Below, piece by piece: positions 6,981 to 14,635 of a DNA stretch of 39,601 bases (the first letter of the stretch is position 1; every line of letters begins with the position of its first letter). Under the pieces are notes generated by a model. It was not told the DNA's origin, did no database searches, and worked only from the letters and a program-made list of their open reading frames with translations. The stretch spans positions 1 through 39,601 of the forward strand of contig JBDHWD010000022.1 in NCBI GenBank assembly GCA_039810005.1. The letters run 5' to 3'. Position numbers and translations under genes: made by a program. Source of the DNA: JAMLIA01 sp039810005 (GTDB lineage Bacteria; Chloroflexota; Chloroflexia; Thermomicrobiales; CFX8).

Positions 6981-7924
6981 TGTCCCCACAGGTCCTCGAA
7001 CCACAAGCGCCAGAGACGACGAGCGTCATCGGCATCGACCTCAGCATCGACCGCTCGATGCTACCGACGATCGCTGAGCACGGACCGGCGGTTGTCATAC
7101 GGCACGCATCGAAGGTGTTCTCCAAGAAGAAGCGCCGCACGCTGCCGTTCCGGCGCACTCCGGAAGAGCCGCAGAAGGCTGTTCGCGCGCTGGATGACAT
7201 CAGCCTGGAAGTGCAGCGCAATGAGATCTTCGGGATTCTCGGCGCGAATGGCTCAGGCAAGTCAACGCTGATTCGCCTGATCTCGACGTTGCTGATCCCG
7301 GACTCCGGTGAGATCACGGTGTTCGGCTACGACGTGCAGGCGAATGAGATGCAGGTGAAGCGGCTGATCAATCGCGTGTCGGTTGAGGCGTCGTTCTTCA
7401 AGAAGCTGTCACCGATGGAGAACCTGCTCTACGCCATGCGGCTGTACGGGCGCACCGGCGAGGATCTGCGGAGCGAGATCACGACGATCCTCGGTGGACT
7501 GGGGATCAAGGCGGATCGGATCAACGCGCCACTGGAGCAGATGTCACGCGGGATGCAGCAGAAGGTCGCGATCGCGCGTGCGTTCCTGACCTCGCCGGTC
7601 CTGCTGCTGCTGGATGAGCCGACGACCGGCCTCGATCCGCGCTCGAAGAAGGACGTCCAGAAGTTCGTCCACGAGCTGCGCGATCGCCATGACGCGACGA
7701 TCGTGATCTGCTCGCACGACATGGATGAGGCCGAGGCGCTGTGCGATCGGATCGCGATTATGGACGACGGCCAACTGATCGCCATCGGCACCGTCGAGGA
7801 ACTCAAGCAGCTCGTTCGCGAGCGCGATGGACTGGCTAGCCCGTCGCTCGAAGATGTGTTTATCGCACTGACTGGTCGGAACCTGACGGACGACCACGAA
7901 GACAATCCGGCTGAAGCGGCCTGA
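6980..7924 (+). CDS. ABC exporter ATP-binding protein (ABC-2/DrrA type)
   Basis: This is the cytoplasmic ATPase of an ABC-2 type exporter (314 residues). Walker A GANGSGKST is at 88-96, signature MSRGMQQK at 188-195, Walker B LLLLDEP around 208-214 and the switch His in CSHD at 246. The signature is the variant common in drug/lipid exporters rather than LSGGQ. The first 35 or so residues are an extra tail before the nucleotide-binding domain, followed by a basic KKKRRTLPFRR insert. The ATG at 6980 follows GGGAGGAG. The permease gene follows after 14 bases. Known relatives export drugs, polysaccharides or peptides; the cargo here is unknown, but the small peptide encoded upstream is a candidate. 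Confidence 0.9.
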   Translation: MSPQVLEPQAPETTSVIGIDLSIDRSMLPTIAEHGPAVVIRHASKVFSKKKRRTLPFRRTPEEPQKAVRALDDISLEVQRNEIFGILGANGSGKSTLIRLISTLLIPDSGEITVFGYDVQANEMQVKRLINRVSVEASFFKKLSPMENLLYAMRLYGRTGEDLRSEITTILGGLGIKADRINAPLEQMSRGMQQKVAIARAFLTSPVLLLLDEPTTGLDPRSKKDVQKFVHELRDRHDATIVICSHDMDEAEALCDRIAIMDDGQLIAIGTVEELKQLVRERDGLASPSLEDVFIALTGRNLTDDHEDNPAEAA

Positions 7925-7938
7925 GAGAGGAAACGACC

Positions 7939-8772
7939 ATGTCGCAAGCGCGATCACTCTCGCCGGTCGCGACGCTGGGGCGGGAAGCGCGGGCGTCTTA
8001 CGCCTTCGTCGAGCGCAACTGGAATCTGACCAAGCGGTATTGGGGCTGGGAAATCGCGTTCCTGATCTACTCAGCCGCCTCGTCGATGTCGATCATGTTC
8101 ATCGGCAAGGCGCAGGGCGATCAGGACACGCAGCTCCTGCTGTTTCTGGCGATCGGCACGCTCGTCTGGAGCTATCTGAACTCGGTCTTCATGAACATGG
8201 CCGAGATGATCGCCTGGGAACGCTGGGAGGGGACGATTGAGTACACGATGATGGCCCCGATCAACCGGCTGACCCACATGGTTGGCCAATCGATCTTCGC
8301 GATCATCTACGGAATCATCCGCTCGGCGCTGCTGCTTGGCGTGCTGGCGATGTTCTTTGACATCAATCTCCGCGGCGCGAACCTGGTCGGGGCGCTGCTG
8401 ACGATCGTCATCGGCAGCCTGTCGTTTATCGGGTTCGGCATTATCGGCGCGGTGCTACCGCTCCTGTTCCCGGAAAAGGGCGAGCAGATGACGTTCATCA
8501 TCTCGTCCATCCTGTTGCTCGTCTCGGGTGTCTACTACCCAATCGACGTGCTGCCGGGCTGGATGCAGGCGCTGTCGACGATCTCACCGGCGACGTATGT
8601 GCTGGACGCGATGCGCGCAGCGATTCTCGACGGCACCGGGACGATCGACCTGCTGCCGAAGATGTTGCCGCTCCTGGTTATCGGACTCATTACCGTCCCG
8701 CTCGGCATGGCGGTCTTTGGGTACTTCGAACGCTATGCCAAACGAACGGGACGCCTGAAGCGAAGTGGATAA
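7939..8772 (+). CDS. ABC-2 type exporter permease
   Basis: This 277-residue integral membrane protein pairs with the ATPase just upstream. About six hydrophobic segments are visible (near 42-58, 68-86, 120-140, 150-180, 190-210 and 235-262), with the ABC-2 signature region SGVYYPIDVLPGWMQALSTISPATYVLDAMR near the C-terminal third. The ATG follows GAGAGG by about eight bases. Its end overlaps the possible GTG of the next small gene, so the cassette reads as one operon. Confidence 0.9.
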   Translation: MSQARSLSPVATLGREARASYAFVERNWNLTKRYWGWEIAFLIYSAASSMSIMFIGKAQGDQDTQLLLFLAIGTLVWSYLNSVFMNMAEMIAWERWEGTIEYTMMAPINRLTHMVGQSIFAIIYGIIRSALLLGVLAMFFDINLRGANLVGALLTIVIGSLSFIGFGIIGAVLPLLFPEKGEQMTFIISSILLLVSGVYYPIDVLPGWMQALSTISPATYVLDAMRAAILDGTGTIDLLPKMLPLLVIGLITVPLGMAVFGYFERYAKRTGRLKRSG

Positions 8773-8803
8773 GCCTCTCAAGCTTGGGGGCACGGAGGTT
8801 ACG

Positions 8804-9067
8804 GTGCGAACGATGCATGTCATTGACACAACCATCGGCAGTAAGAAGAACGGAGATCTCTCACACGTCGTCGCACGTGAGGGAAGCGAGCTCGCCAGGT
8901 GCCTGCGGCGGCGTGGCTGGCGAGCGGCGCTCGGCTGGAGGTCAGAGAACGACGACGGCTCGGTCTGGCTGGTTCGGTTCGAGCCGGCTGACGACTCGGT
9001 AGTCCAATCTGATCCTCAGACTGACGATGACGCGCTCATGGAAGGATTGACGCAGGGCGGATCGTGA
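8804..9067 (+). CDS. hypothetical 87-residue protein between exporter genes
   Basis: I do not recognise this protein. The GTG at 8804 follows GGAGG (8794-8798) by five bases and is preferred over a GTG at 8765 or an ATG at 8813. It has a basic middle (ELARCLRRRGWRAALGWRS), a short hydrophobic/aromatic strand (VWLVRFEP) and an acidic C-terminus with no signal peptide or membrane helix, so it is probably cytoplasmic. Its TGA overlaps the GTG of the MFS gene (GTGA), which argues that it is translated. Its place between an ABC exporter and an MFS pump suggests an accessory role, but this is guesswork. Confidence 0.6.
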   Translation: MRTMHVIDTTIGSKKNGDLSHVVAREGSELARCLRRRGWRAALGWRSENDDGSVWLVRFEPADDSVVQSDPQTDDDALMEGLTQGGS

Positions 9068-10344
9068 TAGGACTCAGGGCGCGGCTCGATCCATATCGGC
9101 TGTACCTGCTCATCTGCGCGGCGAGCACGTTCTTTCTCTGGCTGGCGTTCAGCGTGAACCTGGTCTTCCAGGTCGAGCGCGTCGGCCTCAGCCCGCTCCA
9201 GCTCGTGCTGGTCGGGACCGTGCTGGAAGCAACCTGCTTCCTGTTCGAGATCCCGACCGGCATCGTCGCCGACGTCTACAGTCGTCGGCTCTCGGTCATC
9301 ATCGGCATGGCGCTGCTTGGTGCAGGCCTGCTCGTCGTTGCGGTGCCGTCGTTCGGGATTATCCTGCTGGGTAACGTCATCATGGGGATCGGCTATACGT
9401 TCCTCAGTGGCGCGCAGGAAGCATGGATCGTCGATGAGATTGGCGAGCGCCGGGCCGGCGCAGCGTTCCTGCGTGGATCGCAGGCGAGCCAGATCGGCAC
9501 GCTAGTCGCGACGCCGATCGGTGTGGCGCTGGCAACGATCTATCTCAACCTGCCGATCGTCATCGCCGGATTTCTGATGCTCGGCCTGGCGATCTTCCTG
9601 ATTGCGGCAATGACGGAGCACGGCTTCCAGCCCACCCCACGCGAGGACCGCAGCTCGTGGGGACACATGCGCGAGACGTTCCTCGACGGCGCCCGCCTCA
9701 CGCGGCGGCGACCGCTGCTGTTAACCATCTTTGCGATCACGTTCTTCTTTGGCATGGCGAGTGAGGGCTTCGACCGACTGTCGCCGGCTCATCTGCTGGA
9801 CTCGTTCGCGCTGCCAACATTCGGCGGGCTCCAGTCAGTTGTCTGGTACGGCATTCTGACGTTCACGGCCGCCGTGTTGAAGATCGTGTTTGCGGAGATT
9901 CTGCGACGACGGATCGACACCAGCAGCCACCAGGTGGTGACACGCTCCCTGCTGACAATCGACACGCTGCTCGTCGTCGCGATGGCCGGGTTTGCACTAG
10001 CCGGCAACTTCGCCGTCGCAGCCATTGCGTTCGTCGGCGCCTCTGCGCTGCGCGGGATCAACGCACCACTCACGTCGGCCTGGATCAACCAGAGCATCGA
10101 TCCGCGCGTCCGCGCGACAGTGATTTCGATGAGCGGGCAGGCGGATGCGCTCGGACAGATTGCCGGCGGCCCCGGCATTGGCGCGATTGGCTCAATTTTC
10201 TCGCTGCGCGCGTCGCTGACGGCGGCCACAATCGCACTGCTGCCAAGCCTTCTGCTCTATGGACGTGCGCTGGGTCAGGGAGAGAAGCCGCTGGTGACGG
10301 CTGATCCGCAGGCGGTGCTGCAATCCTCGGCTGACTCCGACTAA
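9064..10344 (+). CDS. MFS efflux transporter, DHA3-like
   Basis: A 426-residue protein with about twelve hydrophobic segments. The motif after the second helix, FEIPTGIVADVYSRRLSVIIGM, is the MFS motif A variant typical of DHA3/macrolide- and tetracycline-type pumps. GNVIMGIGYTFLSGAQEAWIVDE carries the conserved 'GAQEAW' helix of the same group. The GTG start overlaps the TGA of the preceding small gene. It ends the exporter cassette that begins at 6412, so the operon encodes two unrelated efflux systems, and a resistance or self-protection function is likely. Substrate unknown. Confidence 0.88.
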   Translation: MIGLRARLDPYRLYLLICAASTFFLWLAFSVNLVFQVERVGLSPLQLVLVGTVLEATCFLFEIPTGIVADVYSRRLSVIIGMALLGAGLLVVAVPSFGIILLGNVIMGIGYTFLSGAQEAWIVDEIGERRAGAAFLRGSQASQIGTLVATPIGVALATIYLNLPIVIAGFLMLGLAIFLIAAMTEHGFQPTPREDRSSWGHMRETFLDGARLTRRRPLLLTIFAITFFFGMASEGFDRLSPAHLLDSFALPTFGGLQSVVWYGILTFTAAVLKIVFAEILRRRIDTSSHQVVTRSLLTIDTLLVVAMAGFALAGNFAVAAIAFVGASALRGINAPLTSAWINQSIDPRVRATVISMSGQADALGQIAGGPGIGAIGSIFSLRASLTAATIALLPSLLLYGRALGQGEKPLVTADPQAVLQSSADSD

Positions 10345-10390
10345 AGCGTTCCCGATTCACTGGCTGACGACAAATGTGATGGCTTTGTAG

Positions 10391-10420
10391 TTGCGCCCTC
10401 CCCTACCCACTGCCTAGAAT
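10391..10420 (+). promoter_or_regulatory. possible promoter before the phosphofructokinase gene
   Basis: TTGCGC (10391-10396), an 18-base spacer, then TAGAAT (10415-10420). The -10 is good and the -35 is weak. It lies in the only spacer before the three-gene run 10496-13058. Confidence 0.35.
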
Positions 10421-10495
10421 CGAAGCACGCACGCGGACAGTGGGGTATCGCGTGCGACTGCAAGGTGGGGGGACAGAGCCATCCCAGCCGGGACT

Positions 10496-11662
10496 TTGCT
10501 GGTCGCCCAATCCGGCGGCCCAACCGTGGTCATGAATGCCAGCCTGGCCGGCATCATTGCCGCTGCGCAGCAGAGCGGGAGATACGGTTCCATCCTGGGC
10601 GCTGCCAATGGCGTTGAGGGTGTGCTGAACGACGCGCTGATCGATCTGACCTGCGTGTCGGACGAGCGGCTCGCGCGCTTGCGGGCGACGCCTTCGGCTG
10701 CGCTCGGCACGAGTCGTCATCGACCCAGCGAATCCGAGATCACGACGATCCTCGACCGGTTCGCGAAGCTGGGCATTACGGCGTTCCTGCCGATCGGTGG
10801 CAACGACACCGCTGAGACAGCACTGCGTCTGCACGCCGAAGCCGCGCAGCGCGGCCAGACGTTGCAGGTCGTGACCATCCCCAAGACCATTGACAATGAC
10901 CTTCCTGAAACCGACCACTGCCCGGGCTACGGCTCGATCGCGCGCTACACCGCACTGGCGGTGCGCGACGCCGCGTTCGATACACGGGCAATGCGCCAGA
11001 TCTATCCGGTGAAGATCATCGAGGTCATGGGCCGCAACGCCGGCTGGCTCACCGCCAGCGCTGGCCTGGCCCTCAGCGACGATCTCCCACAGCCAATCCT
11101 CTGCCTGCCGGAACGACCCGTCGACGGCGTCGACACGCTGACGCAGCTTGTCGCGGCGACAATCGATCGCGACGGCTACGCCGTGCTGATAACGCCGGAG
11201 ACGATGCGCTGGGCGGATGGGACGCCGGTCGGCGGTACGACGCCGGAGTGGACCGACGCCTTCGGGCATGCGTACTACCGCGGAGTCGGCACCACGCTGA
11301 GCCGCGAGCTCAGCAGCCGCCTCGGCATTCAGGCACGCTACGACAAGCCGGGCACAATCGCACGCATGGCGATGGGCTCGGCGTCATCAACTGACCTGAC
11401 TGAGGCCGAACAGGTTGGACGGGCAGCTGTCCAGCGCGCTATCGGCGGAGACTCCGGTGTGATGGTGACTATCTGCCGGACAAGCACTGATCCTTACACT
11501 GTTGATTACGGCGTCGCGCCGCTCGATCGCATTGCGACCATCGAGCGACGCCTGCCGGATTCCATGATCGATCCAACCGGCCACAGCGTCACGAACGAGT
11601 TCCGCGCCTGGGCGCGACCGTTACTGGGCGATCCTATGCCGGAGTACGAGGTACTCATATGA
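10496..11662 (+). CDS. 6-phosphofructokinase, probably pyrophosphate-dependent
   Basis: A phosphofructokinase-fold enzyme of 388 residues that makes fructose 1,6-bisphosphate. The N-terminal LLVAQSGGPT is the phosphate-binding loop, IGGNDT is at 100-105 and PKTIDND at 129-135. In this superfamily a Lys in PKTIDND, in place of the Gly of PGTIDND, and a second acidic residue in GG-x-D are associated with PPi rather than ATP as donor, so PPi dependence is inferred. MGRNAGW (near 179) contacts fructose 6-phosphate. No ATG is available: TTG at 10496 is used, but homologues usually have a few residues before LLVAQ. The only well-spaced SD-like run (AGGTGGGGGG, 10463-10472) points to an in-frame ATC at 10481. 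The stop overlaps the HtpX start (ATGA). Confidence 0.85.
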   Translation: MLVAQSGGPTVVMNASLAGIIAAAQQSGRYGSILGAANGVEGVLNDALIDLTCVSDERLARLRATPSAALGTSRHRPSESEITTILDRFAKLGITAFLPIGGNDTAETALRLHAEAAQRGQTLQVVTIPKTIDNDLPETDHCPGYGSIARYTALAVRDAAFDTRAMRQIYPVKIIEVMGRNAGWLTASAGLALSDDLPQPILCLPERPVDGVDTLTQLVAATIDRDGYAVLITPETMRWADGTPVGGTTPEWTDAFGHAYYRGVGTTLSRELSSRLGIQARYDKPGTIARMAMGSASSTDLTEAEQVGRAAVQRAIGGDSGVMVTICRTSTDPYTVDYGVAPLDRIATIERRLPDSMIDPTGHSVTNEFRAWARPLLGDPMPEYEVLI

Positions 11663-12540
11663 ACGCATTCGAGCGACAGACGATTCGACACCTCATGAGT
11701 GTTTCTGCAACGATCCTCATCCCCTTCGTGCTCGTCGGGGCACTGCTCGGGGGCTGGGCAGGCGTGTTCATCGCCGTCGGGATCGGCCTCGGTGTGCAGG
11801 CCCTCGCCTTTGCGATGGCGCGGCCACTGCTGCTGCGGATGATGCGGGCGGATATTGCAGATTCCGAAACACACCCTGAGCTGCTCAGCACGGTCTACGA
11901 ACTGGCGGATGCAGCGGGCGTGTCACGCCCTGTCGTCGCAATCTCGCAGATTCGCACGCCGAACGCGTTCGCGGCTGCTACGCCGGGCGGCGGGATCATC
12001 GGCGTGACAGCCGGCCTGCTCGAGTTCCTGCCGCACGACCAGCTCGCGGCTGTGCTGGCTCACGAAATCGCCCACCTTGAACGGCGCGACCGCACCGGCG
12101 TGACGATCGCTGCGATGCTCGGTTCGCTGCCGGGCTACATCGCCGCCGCCAGCGGCTCTGACCTGCTCTACGACCGCGCGTTCCGACGCCGCATTCCACG
12201 CGCCTGGGGCGGGCGGCATCTGCGGCCGATTCGCGATGCGATCGCGTTCGTCAGCATGCCGTTCACGGCACTCCTCATTCGCGTCAGCTCCGAGCGCAGC
12301 GATGAGTTCCATGCCGATGCTGAGGCGGCCCGACTGATCGGCGACCGTGAACCGCTGATCGCCGCGCTGCGCAAGATCGGCGCGCTGGCCGGACGAGTGC
12401 CAGCTCCGGTGAACCCGGCGCTCTGCAGCCTGATGGTTATCCATCCGTTCGGACCGGAGCGGTTGAGTCGGCTGATCGACACGCACCCAACAACGGGCGA
12501 GCGCGTTGCACGATTGGCCGATGCCGAAGCCGACCTGTGA
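11659..12540 (+). CDS. htpX: M48 family membrane metalloprotease, HtpX-like
   Basis: This 293-residue membrane zinc protease belongs to the HtpX family, which in other bacteria degrades damaged membrane proteins under stress. Two hydrophobic segments lie at about 13-30 and 34-54. The active site HEIAH is at 135-139, and the third zinc ligand is probably Glu216 in SERSDEFHADAEA. A further hydrophobic stretch is near 194-210. It overlaps the phosphofructokinase stop by four bases and the glycosylase start by four bases, so the three genes are co-translated. The link between glycolysis, proteolysis and DNA repair looks like operon packing, not a pathway. Confidence 0.88.
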   Translation: MNAFERQTIRHLMSVSATILIPFVLVGALLGGWAGVFIAVGIGLGVQALAFAMARPLLLRMMRADIADSETHPELLSTVYELADAAGVSRPVVAISQIRTPNAFAAATPGGGIIGVTAGLLEFLPHDQLAAVLAHEIAHLERRDRTGVTIAAMLGSLPGYIAAASGSDLLYDRAFRRRIPRAWGGRHLRPIRDAIAFVSMPFTALLIRVSSERSDEFHADAEAARLIGDREPLIAALRKIGALAGRVPAPVNPALCSLMVIHPFGPERLSRLIDTHPTTGERVARLADAEADL

Positions 12541-13058
12541 CCGACACTCCGACAATCTCTGATTTGCTGGCTCCAGGACTCTGCGTCGTCTTCTGCGGCT
12601 ACAACCCTTCGCTCACATCGAGTGTTACCGGCAACCACTACGCCTTCCCCGGCAATCGCTTCTGGCGCGTACTGGAGGCAGCCGGGATCACCGAGCGACG
12701 CTACCTGCCGTCTGAAGACACTGAGCTGCTCGCAAAGGGCATCGGCTTTACCAACATCGTCGCGCGACCGACCCGGCGAGCTGATGAGCTGACGCGTGAC
12801 GAGATTCGCGAGGGAGCGGCCCTGCTGCGCGAGAAGATCGAGCGCTACCGACCAGCGGCGATGGCCTATACCGGCATCGGCGTGTATCGCTGGCTGCGCG
12901 GCTCATCGCGACCGACCTGGGGCATCCAGCCGGAGCCGGTTGTCCCCGGAACGGTCGATCTCGTCCTGCCTTCGCCATCGGGCCTCAACCGCATGACCTT
13001 CGATGAGCTTGTCGAGCATTACCGCGCAGTCGTGCCATTTCTCGACCAACGGGCTTGA
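12537..13058 (+). CDS. mug: mismatch-specific uracil/thymine DNA glycosylase, Mug family
   Basis: This 173-residue enzyme would excise uracil or damaged thymine mispaired with guanine. The active-site motif is VVFCGYNPSLTSS (GxNPS near residues 21-25), the Mug/TDG counterpart of GINPG. The later PSPSGLNR (about 146-153) corresponds to the minor-groove/intercalation loop. NHYAFPGNRFWRVLEAAG and GIGFTNIVARPT are typical of the family. The start is GTG overlapping the TGA of the protease gene. Confidence 0.88.
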   Translation: MTDTPTISDLLAPGLCVVFCGYNPSLTSSVTGNHYAFPGNRFWRVLEAAGITERRYLPSEDTELLAKGIGFTNIVARPTRRADELTRDEIREGAALLREKIERYRPAAMAYTGIGVYRWLRGSSRPTWGIQPEPVVPGTVDLVLPSPSGLNRMTFDELVEHYRAVVPFLDQRA

Positions 13059-13118
13059 CAATTGAGCCGCACGATCTGACCCTCGTCGTACTGACAACCG
13101 CCTGAAAGGGAGCATGAC

Positions 13119-14285
13119 GTGATTGAGATTGATCGCCAGGCGCTGATCGACACGACGGCGGAGCTGGTCCGCATCCCATCCATCAACCCGAGCCTCGTTC
13201 CAGGAGCGAGCGGCGAGAAGGACATCGCCGAGGCGATTGCGGCGCGGCTGCGCAAAACGCCGGGCATCACCGTTGAGCTGCAGGATGCGGGCGATGGACG
13301 ACCGAACGTGATTGCATCGGTGGGCTCCGGCTCCGGGCGAACGCTCATGCTCAACGGTCACATCGATACGGTCGGCGTCGCCGGTATGGAAGACCCGTAT
13401 TCAGGTCGAGTCGAGGGCAACCGGCTCTACGGCCGCGGCGCGGACGATATGAAGGCGGCGATGGCTGCCGCGCTGGTGCTGCTGGAAACGATCGCGAATG
13501 CTGGCGACTTCCCCGGCAAGCTCATCGTTACCTTCGTCGTTGACGAGGAGCACTCCAGCATAGGCACTGAAGCGATCTGCCGCGAGATTGAGCGCTGGAA
13601 GCCTGACGCCGCCCTGATCCTCGAAGCGACCGGACTGAACCTCTGCATCGCCCACAAGGGCTTTGTCTGGGCGACGATTACGACGCAGGGATTCGCCGCA
13701 CACGGCAGCCGCTACGAAGTCGGCATCGATGCAATCGCACACATGGGGCGTGTTCTGTCGAAGCTTGAGCAGTATTCGCGCGACCTCGAAGCACGCGAGC
13801 CGCACCCGCTGGTTGGTCCGCCGTCAATGCACGCATCGCTCATTCGTGGTGGGCAGGAGCTGTCGTCGTATCCCGAGACGTGCGAGCTGGAGATCGAGCG
13901 CCGGACGATCCCCGGCGAGTCGCGCGAGAGCGTGACCCGCGAGCTGCAGGAGATACTCGACGCGCTGGCGAGCGAGGATGAGCAGTTCAATGCGTCGCTG
14001 GAAATCGGCCTGAGCCGCGACTCGTTCGAGATCGGTCGCGAGGCCGAGATCGTGCAAACGGTCGGTCGCGTCGCTCAGGAGGTGCGGGGCGAAGCGCCGG
14101 AGATCCTCGGGGCGGCCGGGTGGATGGATTCGTCACTGCTCGACAAGGTCGGCGTGCCGGTCGTCATCTTCGGGCCGGACGGTGATGGCGGCCACGGGCT
14201 CGTGGAGTGGTCCGATCTGGATGTGCTCGAAACGTTCGCCACGATTCTCGGGCAGGTGTGCTACGACTATTGCGCAGCGCGCTGA
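13119..14285 (+). CDS. M20 family metallopeptidase (ArgE/DapE/CPG2-like)
   Basis: A 388-residue cytoplasmic dizinc hydrolase. Metal ligands are visible in LNGHIDTVG (His81, Asp83) and YGRGADDMK (Asp110); the catalytic pair is in VVDEEHSSIGT (Glu143/Glu144), and a later His lies in the dimerisation/catalytic region. A C-terminal DGDGGHGLVEWSDL carries the last His ligand (GHGLVE). The GTG start at 13119 follows AAGGGAG. The family removes acyl or amino-acid groups from amines (acetylornithine deacetylase, succinyl-diaminopimelate desuccinylase, peptidases); no neighbour fixes the substrate. An aspartate kinase lies 1.2 kb away but in the opposite orientation. Confidence 0.88.
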   Translation: MIEIDRQALIDTTAELVRIPSINPSLVPGASGEKDIAEAIAARLRKTPGITVELQDAGDGRPNVIASVGSGSGRTLMLNGHIDTVGVAGMEDPYSGRVEGNRLYGRGADDMKAAMAAALVLLETIANAGDFPGKLIVTFVVDEEHSSIGTEAICREIERWKPDAALILEATGLNLCIAHKGFVWATITTQGFAAHGSRYEVGIDAIAHMGRVLSKLEQYSRDLEAREPHPLVGPPSMHASLIRGGQELSSYPETCELEIERRTIPGESRESVTRELQEILDALASEDEQFNASLEIGLSRDSFEIGREAEIVQTVGRVAQEVRGEAPEILGAAGWMDSSLLDKVGVPVVIFGPDGDGGHGLVEWSDLDVLETFATILGQVCYDYCAAR

Positions 14286-14286
14286 C

Positions 14287-14457
14287 CTAGCGGCGGCGCT
14301 GCTCCGACCAGTCCTTGAGGCGCTCGGCGAGGACGTGCATGCCGCCACGCGCTGACTCCGGATCGGCCGGCGTCACGCCAAAACGACGCATGATCCGGTC
14401 GACCACGACTGAAAGCAGGACGGCAACGCAGACAACGAAGATGACCCAGGCGAGCAT
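14287..14457 (-). CDS. small single-pass membrane protein, 56 residues (hypothetical)
   Basis: The ATG at 14457 follows GGAGG closely. The product opens with one transmembrane helix (AWVIFVVCVAVLLSVVVD), then a short basic RIMRRFG and a polar, charged cytoplasmic tail ending SEQRRR. The frame is open further upstream (ATG at 14523 and beyond), but without a membrane-protein character. It ends two bases after the M20 gene on the other strand. I do not recognise a family. Confidence 0.55.
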   Translation of the reverse strand: MLAWVIFVVCVAVLLSVVVDRIMRRFGVTPADPESARGGMHVLAERLKDWSEQRRR

Positions 14458-14635
14458 CAGCCCTCCAGCCCGTGAGATCGACACGCCGGATACGCGGTTG
14501 TCGTATCTGGCACCATTGAGCATACCCTCTTCTGGTGGCCCGCACCGGAGCGGGCCGCTATCATTGCTAGTCGCGACCGAACGTACAGAGCCTGCCCGCT
14601 GCTGCGGTTGCTCGTGAAGACTCTCAGGAGCATCG

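Noticed and set aside
6205..7006. Several minus-strand frames across the exporter leader
   Set aside because: They lack ribosome sites, recognisable domains and sensible composition, and they overlap the promoter, terminator and ABC ATPase on the plus strand.
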